Positions 16,917 through 25,590 of a stretch of DNA of 64,000 nucleotides are shown here, piece after piece. The DNA comes from DASZTV01 sp035548125. GTDB lineage: Bacteria; Actinomycetota; Actinomycetes; JAFAQI01. The DNA lies in the NCBI GenBank assembly GCA_035548125.1, contig DASZTV010000032.1, forward strand, positions 11,444 to 75,443, given 5' to 3'. The position numbers were made by a program, and so were the translations under genes. Each line of letters starts with the position of its first letter. Positions within the stretch are counted from its first letter, which is position 1. The notes under the pieces were generated by a model. That model searched no databases, had not been told where the DNA came from, and saw only the letters and a program-made list of their open reading frames with translations.

Positions 16917-19169
16917 GTGCACATGAACCGCCATGCCGCCCGCCGGGCGATCGCCGGTACCGCGTTTTTGCTCGTCCTCGCCGCAGGCATCCCCGCGACG
17001 GCCACGACGTTGGTACGTCAGCAGGTACGGATCGAGGTGCCCGGTGCCGGGCACGCGCATACGTCCCTCGCGATCAAGACGCTGTCGGTGCGCGCGGATC
17101 TGGTGTCCGGCCCGCAGGTGCTGACCAGGGTCCTGCTGCCGTCGGGAGCCTCGGCCGGGACGCTTCGGGTTCGGCTCAACGGCAGGAACGTCAGCGGGCA
17201 GTTCGCGATGCGGCCGGACCATCACGTGGAGGGCCTCCTGACCGGTCTGCGGCTGGGCCGCAACCGCCTGGTCGCGGAGGTCGCCGGACAGCGCTCCGAG
17301 CTCGTGGTCACCGACCACCCGATCGGCGGGCCGACGTTCACCGGTCCGCAGATCAAGCCGTGGAAGTGCCAGGCGGGCGCGACGGACGCCAAATGCGACC
17401 AGAAGCCGAGATACAGCTACTCCTACCTCCCCGTCGGCACCAACGACGTCGCCGGAGGCGTGACGGGCGTCGCGTCGGTGAGCGCCTTCCAGTCCTACAA
17501 CCCGGCGGCGCCGCCACCGGCCCCGCTGATCGCGACGACGACGACGCGCAACGGCGTGACCGTCCCGTTCATCGTCCGCGTCGAGACCGGCTACATCGAC
17601 CGTGACCAGTACCAGATCGCTGCGCTGTGGCAGCCCGGGAAGCCGTGGCGTCCGTGGGCGCCGCAGCCGCAGTACATCCATCGGCTCGTGATCACGCACG
17701 GCGCGAGCTGCGACACGACGTACGGCACGGGCGCCGCGCCGACGGTTCTCGATCCGAAGATCCTCGGCGCCGGGTTCATCGTGATGAGCAACGCGCTCGA
17801 CAACGCCGGGCACAACTGCAACCTGATCACCCAGGCCGAGTCCCTGGTGATGACCAAGCAGCGGGTGATCGACCAGTACGGCCCGGTGAAGTGGACGATC
17901 GGCATGGGCTGCTCCGGCGGTTCGCTCGTGCAGCAGCAGGTCGCCAACGCCTACCCCGGCATCTACCAGGGGATCACGCCGCAGTGCAGCTTCACCGACG
18001 CCTGGTCGTCGTCGCTGGAGTACGTCGACTACTCGATTCTGCTGAAGTACTTCGAGAACCCCACGAAGTGGGGGCTCGGCACGTTGTGGACGCCAACGGC
18101 CATCCAGCAGGTCCTCGACCACCCGAACATCGGCAACCCGGTGACCTTCACGACGGTGATTCCGAACAGCGCGAACCCGTCGCGCTCATGCCCTGACGTC
18201 GAGCCCCAGCACGTGTACCACCCGGGCAGCAACCCGCACGGCGTGAAGTGCACGTTGCAGCAGTACATGGTCAACGTCTTCGGGAAGCGCGGCGACGGCT
18301 TCGCCAACCGGCCGTTCGGCAACGACGGGATCCAGTACGGCCTGCAGGGGCTGCTCAACGGCGAGGTTTCCCCGGCCGACTTCGTCGACGTCAACGCGAA
18401 GGTCGGCGGGCTGACCCAGGCCGACACCTACCGCAAGGCTCGCGCGAAGCCCGACCTGATCGGGTTGAAGCGGGCCTATCGCACTGGTGCCGTCGACTCC
18501 GCGAACAACCTCGACAAGGTCGCGATCATCGACCTGCGCGGACCCGACCCCGGCTTCTTCCATGACGTCTACCGCACGTACGCGATGCGGGCACGGCTGC
18601 TGCGCGAGTTCGGCACCGCCGCCAACCAGGTGCTGTGGCGGGGGCTCGCACCGATCATCGGCGACGCGTTCTACGCCGACCAGGCGGTGCTGGCGATGGA
18701 CGGCTGGCTGGCACGAGTTCACGCTGATCACAGCGCGCGTCCGTTGGCCCAGAAGATCATCGACGACAAGCCGCTGTCGTTGACCGACCGCTGCACGGAC
18801 GGCGCCGGAACGAACCTGCCGGCGATCGCCTGCGACGCGGTCGTGCAGGCGTACGGCACACCGCGCATGTCGGCGGGCATGCCGCAGAGCGACGACGTGC
18901 TCGAGTGCCGGCTGCAGCCGCTGCGTCGCGCTGCCTATCCGGTGCATTTCACCGACGCCCAGTGGCAGGAGCTCGAAGAGACCTTCCCGGACGGCGTGTG
19001 TAACTACAACAAGCCCGGAGTCGGGCAGCGCGGCACGATTCCGTGGCTCACCTACCAGCGGCCGAACGGCAAGGTGATCTACGGCGGGAAGCCGTTGGGC
19101 CCCCCACCGACCTCCTCGAACAGCTCCAGACCGTCGTCGGAGTCCTCGTCCACTTCGAGGGTGAGGTAA
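16917..19169 (+). CDS. Secreted DUF6351-family hydrolase-like protein
   Basis: 750 residues from GTG 16917, 8 bases after GGAGGGG; ATG 16923 is less well spaced. Signal peptide at about 1-30 (FLLVLAAGIPATATT). An N-terminal beta-rich domain with RVRLNGRNVSGQF and VVTDHPIGGPTFTGPQ is typical of DUF6351. The central part looks like an alpha/beta hydrolase, with a nucleophile elbow GMGCSGGS (bases about 17905-17928), many Cys likely forming disulfides, and a late His-containing region. Substrate unknown. Shares a promoter dyad with the HTH-TPR regulator and so may be its target. Its last 91 bases overlap the end of the convergent flavodoxin-like gene. Confidence 0.7.
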   Translation: MHMNRHAARRAIAGTAFLLVLAAGIPATATTLVRQQVRIEVPGAGHAHTSLAIKTLSVRADLVSGPQVLTRVLLPSGASAGTLRVRLNGRNVSGQFAMRPDHHVEGLLTGLRLGRNRLVAEVAGQRSELVVTDHPIGGPTFTGPQIKPWKCQAGATDAKCDQKPRYSYSYLPVGTNDVAGGVTGVASVSAFQSYNPAAPPPAPLIATTTTRNGVTVPFIVRVETGYIDRDQYQIAALWQPGKPWRPWAPQPQYIHRLVITHGASCDTTYGTGAAPTVLDPKILGAGFIVMSNALDNAGHNCNLITQAESLVMTKQRVIDQYGPVKWTIGMGCSGGSLVQQQVANAYPGIYQGITPQCSFTDAWSSSLEYVDYSILLKYFENPTKWGLGTLWTPTAIQQVLDHPNIGNPVTFTTVIPNSANPSRSCPDVEPQHVYHPGSNPHGVKCTLQQYMVNVFGKRGDGFANRPFGNDGIQYGLQGLLNGEVSPADFVDVNAKVGGLTQADTYRKARAKPDLIGLKRAYRTGAVDSANNLDKVAIIDLRGPDPGFFHDVYRTYAMRARLLREFGTAANQVLWRGLAPIIGDAFYADQAVLAMDGWLARVHADHSARPLAQKIIDDKPLSLTDRCTDGAGTNLPAIACDAVVQAYGTPRMSAGMPQSDDVLECRLQPLRRAAYPVHFTDAQWQELEETFPDGVCNYNKPGVGQRGTIPWLTYQRPNGKVIYGGKPLGPPPTSSNSSRPSSESSSTSRVR

Positions 19170-19897
19170 CGACGCAGGTCCAGCCGTGACCGCTTGCGGG
19201 CCACCGGCTGCTGGGGCCACTCCAGCTCGGGCCCCCAGTCGACCTGCACTTCGCCGTCGGTCGCCGCGACCACCTCTTCGACCTCGGCCCTGGGCTTGGC
19301 CTTGTGCGGCTTGATCTCCGCTGCCGGCGCCGGCTGCGGGTCCGGGGGTTTCGGAGCTTGCGACGGGTAGGGCGCGTCGTTGATCACCCGGATCGTCGGG
19401 GCACGACCGTTCAGCAGGTCCGTCGCGATCCGCTCGACCCATTCGGCCACGTGCGCGGCGTCGCGGAAGTCGCCCTCGGCCCCGTAGGAGAACATGGCGA
19501 GCAACCCGGTCGGCCGTTTGTCGAGCAGTCCCCCGAAGGTCATGTGTCCGCGAATCTCGATCTCGCGGGCGAGTGCACTCACCTGCGGGACGGCCGCCAG
19601 GGCACCGGAGCGGGCGGAGTCGTCTAGCGGCCCGCTGGAGAAGAACCAGACCGGCAGCTGCTGCAGCTCGCTGCGATGCCGGCCGACGAAGGCAACGGCG
19701 TCCGGGTGCCAGCGGTTGCTGTAGAGCGCGCCGCCTACCACGACGGCGTCGACGTCGTCGAGGTCGCGGATGTCTCCCGCTCGCCGTACCTCGGTGGAGA
19801 CACCGCGCATGGCGAACGCGTCGGCGACCATGTGGGCGAGCCCGGCGGTCCCGCCCCGGGTCGACCCGTACGCCACCAGCACCTTCACCCGAGTCAC
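19079..19897 (-). CDS. Flavodoxin-domain protein
   Basis: About 272 residues from a GTG at 19897; a GTG at 19888 is the other likely start, giving the usual opening VKVLVAYGSTRGGTAGLA. Residues 5-160 form a flavodoxin-like domain with the FMN-phosphate loop GSTRGGT and VVVGGALYSNRWH, the type called HemG/protoporphyrinogen-oxidase-like flavodoxin. The C-terminal 100 residues are Pro-, Lys- and acid-rich and probably disordered. Divergent from purF. The role is likely redox transfer; partner unknown. Confidence 0.7.
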   Translation of the reverse strand: MTRVKVLVAYGSTRGGTAGLAHMVADAFAMRGVSTEVRRAGDIRDLDDVDAVVVGGALYSNRWHPDAVAFVGRHRSELQQLPVWFFSSGPLDDSARSGALAAVPQVSALAREIEIRGHMTFGGLLDKRPTGLLAMFSYGAEGDFRDAAHVAEWVERIATDLLNGRAPTIRVINDAPYPSQAPKPPDPQPAPAAEIKPHKAKPRAEVEEVVAATDGEVQVDWGPELEWPQQPVARKRSRLDLRRYLTLEVDEDSDDGLELFEEVGGGPNGFPP

Positions 19898-19970
19898 TCT
19901 GCCACTACCCGCCGATCCGCCCACTAGACTGTGCGGCGTCCCGCGTCGACGACGACTAAGGAGCCGGTCG

Positions 19971-21554
19971 GTGGCGTCAGGCCTCTCCGACTTCCCTTCC
20001 TCGCCCCCTCCTACCCGAAGCGACTATTCGGATATCCCGGATGAGTCGGCTCCGAAGGATGCCTGCGGCGTGTTCGGCGTCTGGGCGCCGGGTGAAGAGG
20101 TGGCCAAGCTCACTTACTACGGCCTGTACGCCCTGCAGCACCGCGGCCAGGAGGCGGCGGGGATGGCGGTGTCCGACGGCCGGACGGTCGTCGTCTACAA
20201 GGACCTCGGTCTGGTCGCGCAGGTCTTCGACGAGCCGACGCTCGGAGCGATGACGGGGCATCTCGCGATCGGTCACAACCGCTACTCGACGACCGGGTCC
20301 TGTACCTGGGAGAACGCCCAGCCGTCTTACCGTCCCTCGCCGCAGGGCGGAGGCATCGCCCTCGGACACAACGGCAATCTGACCAACACCGCGGAGCTCG
20401 CCGCGCAGCTGGGACTGGACCTCACGGCCCCGAGCGCCGAACCCCGTGCGACTAGCGACTCCGACCTGATCACCGAGATGCTGGCCGGCGACCAGGACCT
20501 GTCGCTCGAGGCCGCGGCGATGCAGGTGCTGCCGAAGCTGGTCGGCGCGTTCTCACTCGTGTTCATGGACGAGCACACGCTCTACGCCGCCCGTGACCCG
20601 CACGGCGTACGGCCGTTGGTGCTCGGCCGGCTCGAGCGGGGCTGGGTCGCCGCGAGTGAGACCGCCGCGTTGGACATCGTCGGCGCGTCGTTCGTCCGTG
20701 AGATCGAGCCGGGTGAGCTCGTCGCGATCGACGAACACGGCCTGCGCTCGCAGCGGTTTGCGGGCGCGACGCCGAAGGGCTGCCTGTTCGAGTACGTCTA
20801 CCTGGCCCGACCCGACACCGCGATCGCCGGCCGGTCGGTGCAGGAGACCCGGGTCGAGGTCGGTCGCCGGCTTGCCAAGGAGCACCCGGTCGACGCCGAC
20901 CTGGTGATCCCGGTGCCGGAGAGCGGTACGCCGGCTGCGGTCGGCTACGCGGAGGCGAGCGGCATCCCGTACGGCATCGGGCTGGTCAAGAACGCCTACG
21001 TCGGCAGGACGTTCATCCAGCCCTCGAACACGATCCGCCAGCTCGGCATCCGGCTGAAGCTCAACCCGCTGCGCGCGGCGATCGCGGGTAAGCGGCTGGT
21101 CGTCGTCGACGACTCGATCGTGCGCGGCAACACTCAGCGCGCGCTGGTCCGGATGCTGCGTGAGGCAGGCGCGGCGGAGGTGCACGTCCGGATCTCTTCG
21201 CCGCCGGTGCAGTGGCCGTGCTTCTACGGCATCGACTTCGCGACCCGCGCCGAGCTGATCGCCAACGGGCTGACGGTCGACCAGATCTGCGCGTCGATCG
21301 GTGCGGACACCCTCGGCTACATCTCGCTCGACGAGCTGGTGTCCGCCACCACGATTCCTGGCGACTCGCTGTGCCGAGCCTGCTTCGACGGGCAGTACCC
21401 GATCGATCTGCCGGCGCCGGAACTGCTCGGCAAGCACATGCTCGAAGGCATCTCCCGCGCTGTCGAACCGGACGCGCCGCAGGACAGCGGCGAGGAGCCT
21501 TATGACCGGCTCCTTCCCGGTGTCGGTGCGTCGGACGCGCTTTCGCGCCCGTGA
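19971..21554 (+). CDS. purF: Amidophosphoribosyltransferase
   Basis: 527 residues from GTG 19971, 7 bases after AAGGAG; the frame is open further upstream but lies across the flavodoxin promoter. First committed step of purine synthesis: PRPP + glutamine gives phosphoribosylamine. A 31-residue propeptide precedes Cys32 (KDACGVFGVW), the N-terminal nucleophile after processing. GHNRYSTTG, HGVRPLVLG, the PRPP loop VVVDDSIVRGNT and Cys residues near the end (for example SLCRACFDG) that suit an Fe-S cluster as in Bacillus PurF are visible. GTGA overlap with purM. Confidence 0.96.
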   Translation: MASGLSDFPSSPPPTRSDYSDIPDESAPKDACGVFGVWAPGEEVAKLTYYGLYALQHRGQEAAGMAVSDGRTVVVYKDLGLVAQVFDEPTLGAMTGHLAIGHNRYSTTGSCTWENAQPSYRPSPQGGGIALGHNGNLTNTAELAAQLGLDLTAPSAEPRATSDSDLITEMLAGDQDLSLEAAAMQVLPKLVGAFSLVFMDEHTLYAARDPHGVRPLVLGRLERGWVAASETAALDIVGASFVREIEPGELVAIDEHGLRSQRFAGATPKGCLFEYVYLARPDTAIAGRSVQETRVEVGRRLAKEHPVDADLVIPVPESGTPAAVGYAEASGIPYGIGLVKNAYVGRTFIQPSNTIRQLGIRLKLNPLRAAIAGKRLVVVDDSIVRGNTQRALVRMLREAGAAEVHVRISSPPVQWPCFYGIDFATRAELIANGLTVDQICASIGADTLGYISLDELVSATTIPGDSLCRACFDGQYPIDLPAPELLGKHMLEGISRAVEPDAPQDSGEEPYDRLLPGVGASDALSRP

Positions 21555-22570
21555 GCGGTTCGGTCGAGGGGGCGGGTCTGGTCGGCGCCACCTACGCCGC
21601 GGCCGGCGTATCGATCGAGGCCGGCGACCGCGCGGTCGAGCTGATCAAGGGGCGCCTCACCTCCCATCGCCCTGAGGTGGTCGGAGATCTCGGCGGCTTC
21701 GCGGGTCTGTTCCGGATCGACGCCGACCGGATGCTCGCGACCTCGACGGACGGCGTCGGTACGAAGGTCGCGATCGCGCAGGCGATGGATCGTCACGACA
21801 CGATCGGGCAGGACCTGGTCGGCATGGTGGTCGACGACATCGTCGTGTGCGGCGCCGAGCCGTTGTTCATGACCGACTACATCGCGTGCGGCCGGGTGGT
21901 GCCCGAACGCATCGCGGACATCGTCGCGGGGATCGACGCCGGGTGTGCGATGGCGGGCTGCGCGCTGATCGGCGGGGAGACCGCGGAGCACCCCGGCCTG
22001 CTCGATCCGGACGAGTACGACCTCGCGGGCGCGGCGACCGGAATGGTGCGCGAAGCGGACCTGCTCGGCCCGCACCGGGTGCTGCCGGGCGACGTCGTCG
22101 TAGCGATGCCCTCGAGCGGCCTGCACTCCAACGGGTACTCACTCGCCCGCCACGTGCTGCTGACGGTCGCAAAGCTCGCGCTGGACTCGTCGGCGGACCT
22201 CGGCCTCCCGCTCGGCGAGGTGCTGCTGACCCCGACCCGCATCTACGCCAGGGACTGCCTGAGCCTCGCCGCCGCCACCGAGGTGCACGCGTACAGCCAC
22301 GTCACCGGCGGCGGCCTGACCGCGAACCTCGAGCGGGTGCTGCCTGCGGGCACCACCGCGTCGATCGACCCGGCGTCCTGGACCCCCCCGCCGATCTTCA
22401 GCCTGATCGCCGAGCGCGGCGCGGTGGCCCCGGAGGAGATGGAGCGGACGTTCAACCTGGGCGTCGGCATGGTCGCCGTGGTCCCCGAGGCGAGCGCCCA
22501 GGCAGCGGTCGACCATCTGGTCGCGCGAGGCGTGGACGCCTGGGTCTGCGGGGAGATCTCCGCCGCTTAG
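21551..22570 (+). CDS. purM: AIR synthetase (phosphoribosylformylglycinamidine cyclo-ligase)
   Basis: 339 residues, GTG start coupled to the purF stop. Closes the imidazole ring: FGAM + ATP gives AIR. Motifs: TYAAAGVSIEAGDRAVELIK, LATSTDGVGTKV, DDIVVCGAEPLF, ALIGGETAEHPG, HVTGGGLTANLERVLP. Standard length. Followed by two hairpins. Confidence 0.97.
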   Translation: MSGSVEGAGLVGATYAAAGVSIEAGDRAVELIKGRLTSHRPEVVGDLGGFAGLFRIDADRMLATSTDGVGTKVAIAQAMDRHDTIGQDLVGMVVDDIVVCGAEPLFMTDYIACGRVVPERIADIVAGIDAGCAMAGCALIGGETAEHPGLLDPDEYDLAGAATGMVREADLLGPHRVLPGDVVVAMPSSGLHSNGYSLARHVLLTVAKLALDSSADLGLPLGEVLLTPTRIYARDCLSLAAATEVHAYSHVTGGGLTANLERVLPAGTTASIDPASWTPPPIFSLIAERGAVAPEEMERTFNLGVGMVAVVPEASAQAAVDHLVARGVDAWVCGEISAA

Positions 22571-22590
22571 TCCCTGAGGTCAAGGTCAAG

Positions 22591-22630
22591 AGCGCCAAGA
22601 CCCGAGGACGTGGTTTGGTCCTGTGGCGCT
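22591..22630 (+). terminator. Hairpin after purM
   Basis: AGCGCCA (22591-22597) pairs with TGGCGCT (22624-22630) over a 26-base loop with an inner ACC/GGT pairing. A likely but weak end of the purF-purM message. A second GC stem, CCCCGG (22752-22757) with CCGGGG (22764-22769), lies further on. Confidence 0.4.
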
Positions 22631-22777
22631 GTGCCGCCGGCCGGTTTCCCTTCGTTGTCGGATTGGCGCGTCGACACGCCGTACGAAGACACGCCAGACC
22701 GACAACCAACCGCCACGGGCCGGTGAGAACCAGCCCGCGACGGACGTTGAGCCCCGGTCTTAGCCGGGGTTGACGTC

Positions 22778-22799
22778 GACTGACCTAGCGTGGTCAGTC
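22778..22799 (-). terminator. Hairpin at the DUF3073 stop codon
   Basis: GACTGACC (22778-22785) and GGTCAGTC (22792-22799) form a perfect 8-bp stem with a 6-base loop that includes the stop codon of the minus-strand DUF3073 gene. Confidence 0.5.
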
Positions 22800-22994
22800 G
22801 TCGTCGGAGGCGTAGGGGTCGACGTCGTCGTCGTCGTCTTCGTCGTCCGACGACCTGCTGGCGATGACCGAGGAGCCATTGCCGCGCTCGGCGGCGAGCT
22901 CCTGCGCGAGACGGTCGAGGTCGGTGCCGCCGCTGGAGTACTTCAGCTCGCGGGCAACCTTCGTCTGCTTGGCCTTGGCACGGCCGCGCCCCAT
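22794..22994 (-). CDS. DUF3073 family protein
   Basis: 66 residues. MGRGRAKAKQTKVARELKY and YSSGGTDLDRLAQEL are the fixed parts of DUF3073, a short actinobacterial protein of unknown function; the C-terminus is a run of Asp and Ser (DDEDDDDDVDPYASDDD), strongly acidic. It lies between purM and a Val dehydrogenase, as I recall for Streptomyces. Confidence 0.9.
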   Translation of the reverse strand: MGRGRAKAKQTKVARELKYSSGGTDLDRLAQELAAERGNGSSVIASRSSDDEDDDDDVDPYASDDD

Positions 22995-23093
22995 TGGCTC
23001 GACCCCCTCGTTGCGCCCCGGACCCAGCCGGTGGCGACACGGAAGTTGTGTTCTGTCTGCTCGACCCGGCGTTCCGGATCAGTCGCCAGGATA

Positions 23094-24125
23094 TCAGCGC
23101 ACCGAGCCGTGTTTCATCCGATCCTCAGCCAGCCGGTCGGCGGCGACGGAGGGCGGTATCCCCTCGGCCTGCGCCGCCGCGAAGATCCGGGCCGTCGTGG
23201 CGTAGATCTGCGACGCCTTCGCCCGCGCGCGCCCCTCGTCGTAGCCCAGGATCTCCTCGGCGACCTGGATCACGCCGCCGGCGTTGACGACGTAGTCGGG
23301 GGCGTAGAGGATCCCGCGCTGCTGCAGCAGGTCCTCCGTGCCGGGGTGGGCCAGCTGGTTGTTGGCTCCGCCGCACACGATGCCCGCCTGTAGCCGTGCC
23401 ACGACGTCGTCGCTGAGGGCGTGACCCAGCGCACACGGCGAGAACACGTCGAGCTGCTGGTCCGGCAACGCATCGGGGCTGACCGCCTCGACCTCGGGGT
23501 GGGCCGCCTGCAGGGCGGCCACCGCTTCGGCGTCCACGTCGGCGACCACCACCGCTGCGTCCTCCTCGTCGATCAGGTGTCGGGCCAGCCGCCGTCCCAC
23601 CTTGCCGACGCCCGCGATCCCCACTCGCCGCCCGCGCAGCGACGGCGTGCCCCATCTGGCCTCCGCCGCCGCGCGCATGCCCTGATAGACGCCGTAGGCC
23701 GTGAGCAGGGAGGAGTCGCCGGCGCCGCCGTGTTCCGGTGACCGTCCGGTGACGTACCGGCACTCCTGCGCGACGACGTCCATGTCCGCGACGTAGGTCC
23801 CGACGTCGCACGCGGTGTAGTAGCGGCCCTCGAGCGAGGCCACGAACCGGCCGTATGCGCGAAGCTTCTCCGGGGTCTTGTCGGTGTTGGGGTCACCGAT
23901 GATGACGGCCTTCCCGCCGCCGTGCGCGAGACCGGCGACGGCGTTCTTGTAGGCCATCGCGCGTGACAGGTCGAGCACGTCCGCGAGCGCCGCGTCCTCG
24001 TCGGGATACGGGTAGCAGCGGGTGCCGCCGAGGGCGGGACCGAGCGCGGTGGAGTAGATCGCGATGATCGCCCGAAGGCCGCTCGCCTCGTCGTGACAGT
24101 GCACAACCTCTTCGTGACCACCCAC
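23094..24125 (-). CDS. vdh: Leu/Phe/Val dehydrogenase, probably valine dehydrogenase
   Basis: 343 residues, GTG start. NAD-dependent oxidative deamination of branched-chain amino acids. N-terminal domain with ALGPALGGTRCYPY and the catalytic Lys in AHGGGKAVI; Rossmann domain with GVGKVGRRLARHL near residue 183. The fold and length fit Glu/Leu/Phe/Val dehydrogenases. The choice of valine rests on position: in Streptomyces coelicolor, as I recall, vdh lies between a DUF3073 gene and the bldC region. Substrate preference is not proven by sequence. Confidence 0.85.
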   Translation of the reverse strand: MGGHEEVVHCHDEASGLRAIIAIYSTALGPALGGTRCYPYPDEDAALADVLDLSRAMAYKNAVAGLAHGGGKAVIIGDPNTDKTPEKLRAYGRFVASLEGRYYTACDVGTYVADMDVVAQECRYVTGRSPEHGGAGDSSLLTAYGVYQGMRAAAEARWGTPSLRGRRVGIAGVGKVGRRLARHLIDEEDAAVVVADVDAEAVAALQAAHPEVEAVSPDALPDQQLDVFSPCALGHALSDDVVARLQAGIVCGGANNQLAHPGTEDLLQQRGILYAPDYVVNAGGVIQVAEEILGYDEGRARAKASQIYATTARIFAAAQAEGIPPSVAADRLAEDRMKHGSVR

Positions 24126-24193
24126 GACCGCAGGCTACGTCGCTGCCGATCCGTTCCAGGATGCCTCTGCTGCCATGCCAGGATGGCGGTGTG

Positions 24194-25045
24194 ATGGGGT
24201 ACGCCGCGCATCTGCGGGTGTACGAGCCGTTGTCGGGCTTGGCCGAGGCGGAGCGCAACCGCTGGCAGGACTACATCTCGGCAGGCGACGTGCCGAGCCG
24301 GCCCGTACAGATGCAGCGGGAACACGAGGTGGCGCTGTCTGCCGTGCTGGCGATCCCGCCGCGGCTGGACCTGTCGGACGGCGCCGAGCACGCCTACGTG
24401 CGGGAGCTCGACGGCCTGACATACGTCTGCCCGTGGCGGCTGCAGCTGCGTGCCTGGGACGCGATGGACAGCTTCCGCTCGCAGCTTCCGGACGAGCTGC
24501 GCGACGCGTTCTTTCCCCCGGCGTTGTCCGCAGCGGCCGAGGACGCGCGCGACGTCTGGCGGGCCAACAACCCCCAGCTGAGGGCGGGAATCCTCACCGC
24601 GACCTGGCAGGTGCCGGTGTCGTGGTTCCTCGCGTTCGAGGCCAGCGAGCGCCGGCTGGTGCTGGGAGAGCGCCGCACCGACCCGTCGTCCGGCGGCCTG
24701 GACCGGGCGATGATCTACCTGACCGCCATGTCGCGGGCTCGCCGGCGGATCGCCAAGGCACTGCGGGTGGTGCAGCGGATCTTCGGGGACGGCCCGGCGA
24801 CCTCCGCCATCGAAGACGTCGGCCGCTGGCTGGAGGAGTTTCACCCGCACTCGCTGGTCGAGCTCGACTACGGCGGGCTGGTGCACCTCGTCAACGACGA
24901 GGCGCTGTCCGACGACACTTCCGTGGCGGACGTCAACGAGGCGCTCGAACGGCTGCTCGCGGGCGACCTGCAGTCGGCCAGCCAGTGCTACGAGCGCGTG
25001 CTGGCCCGCTGGCGGACCGTCGCCGCGCTCGAACACGCGAACTGA
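24194..25045 (+). CDS. Conserved hypothetical protein of the bldC neighbourhood
   Basis: 283 residues from ATG 24194 (GTG 24191 adjacent). Soluble, with no transmembrane segment and no motif I can tie to a reaction. The opening GYAAHLRVYEPLSGL and the Trp/Arg-rich middle (YVCPWRLQLRAWDAM, TWQVPVSWFLAFEASERRL) suggest a conserved fold. In Streptomyces a similar unknown gene precedes bldC (memory of synteny). Divergent from the dehydrogenase by 68 bp. Confidence 0.75.
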   Translation: MGYAAHLRVYEPLSGLAEAERNRWQDYISAGDVPSRPVQMQREHEVALSAVLAIPPRLDLSDGAEHAYVRELDGLTYVCPWRLQLRAWDAMDSFRSQLPDELRDAFFPPALSAAAEDARDVWRANNPQLRAGILTATWQVPVSWFLAFEASERRLVLGERRTDPSSGGLDRAMIYLTAMSRARRRIAKALRVVQRIFGDGPATSAIEDVGRWLEEFHPHSLVELDYGGLVHLVNDEALSDDTSVADVNEALERLLAGDLQSASQCYERVLARWRTVAALEHAN

Positions 25046-25204
25046 GCCATTCGGGCCGATTCGTCCGCGGACCAAATCGTCCAAAACGGACTAGTCACTC
25101 AGTGCCCGAAAGATGGTCCCGATGGGCCATACCGGATATCGCGTCACATCTCCACCATGGGTGTCGACCGCCGCACCCCGGTCTGAGAAACGGAGTTTCC
25201 TGAG

Positions 25205-25408
25205 ATGACCACGCGTACTGCAGACGCCGAGCCCCTGCTGACCCCGGCAGAGGTTGCGACGATGTTCCGTGTCGACCCCAAGACCGTCACACGATGGGCG
25301 AAGGCGGGGAAGCTCACCTCGATCCGCACTCTCGGTGGCCACCGTCGCTACCGCGAGAGCGAGGTCCGCGCGCTGCTCGCCGGCGTACCGGCCCAGCGCT
25401 CCCTCTAG
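25205..25408 (+). CDS. bldC: BldC, MerR-like developmental transcription factor
   Basis: 67 residues. Residues 11-58 are a MerR-type winged helix-turn-helix (LLTPAEVATMFRVDPKTVTRW, KLTSIRTLGGHRRYRE), with no effector domain. The match to Streptomyces BldC, as I recall it, is almost complete; BldC binds direct repeats cooperatively and sets the timing of development. Its presence does not by itself show that this organism sporulates, since BldC orthologues are widespread. Followed by a very strong hairpin. Confidence 0.93.
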   Translation: MTTRTADAEPLLTPAEVATMFRVDPKTVTRWAKAGKLTSIRTLGGHRRYRESEVRALLAGVPAQRSL

Positions 25409-25446
25409 CTCCGTCGTCTCCGGCCCCAGCGCCGGACCGGCGGTAC

Positions 25447-25489
25447 CCACAGGGCCGCGTCACAATCCGGCGGTGACGCGGCTCTGTGG
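25447..25489 (+). terminator. Strong terminator after bldC
   Basis: A 17-bp stem with one mismatch: 25447-25463 pairs with 25473-25489, 9-base loop, followed by a short T-run (GTTTAAAT). Sits 38 bp after the bldC stop. Confidence 0.75.
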
Positions 25490-25590
25490 CGTTTAAATCC
25501 CGGCGTCCCGCCTCGCCGCCGCCGTACCCTCGACTCATCACGTGCCGGCGAGGGCCCGGCTCCGAAGAAGGGCGAGGGCGGGACGAGGAC

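Noticed and set aside
16782..18122. Upstream extension of the HTH-TPR regulator frame
   Set aside because: It crosses the divergent promoter and the DUF6351 gene; the HTH begins right after ATG 16781.
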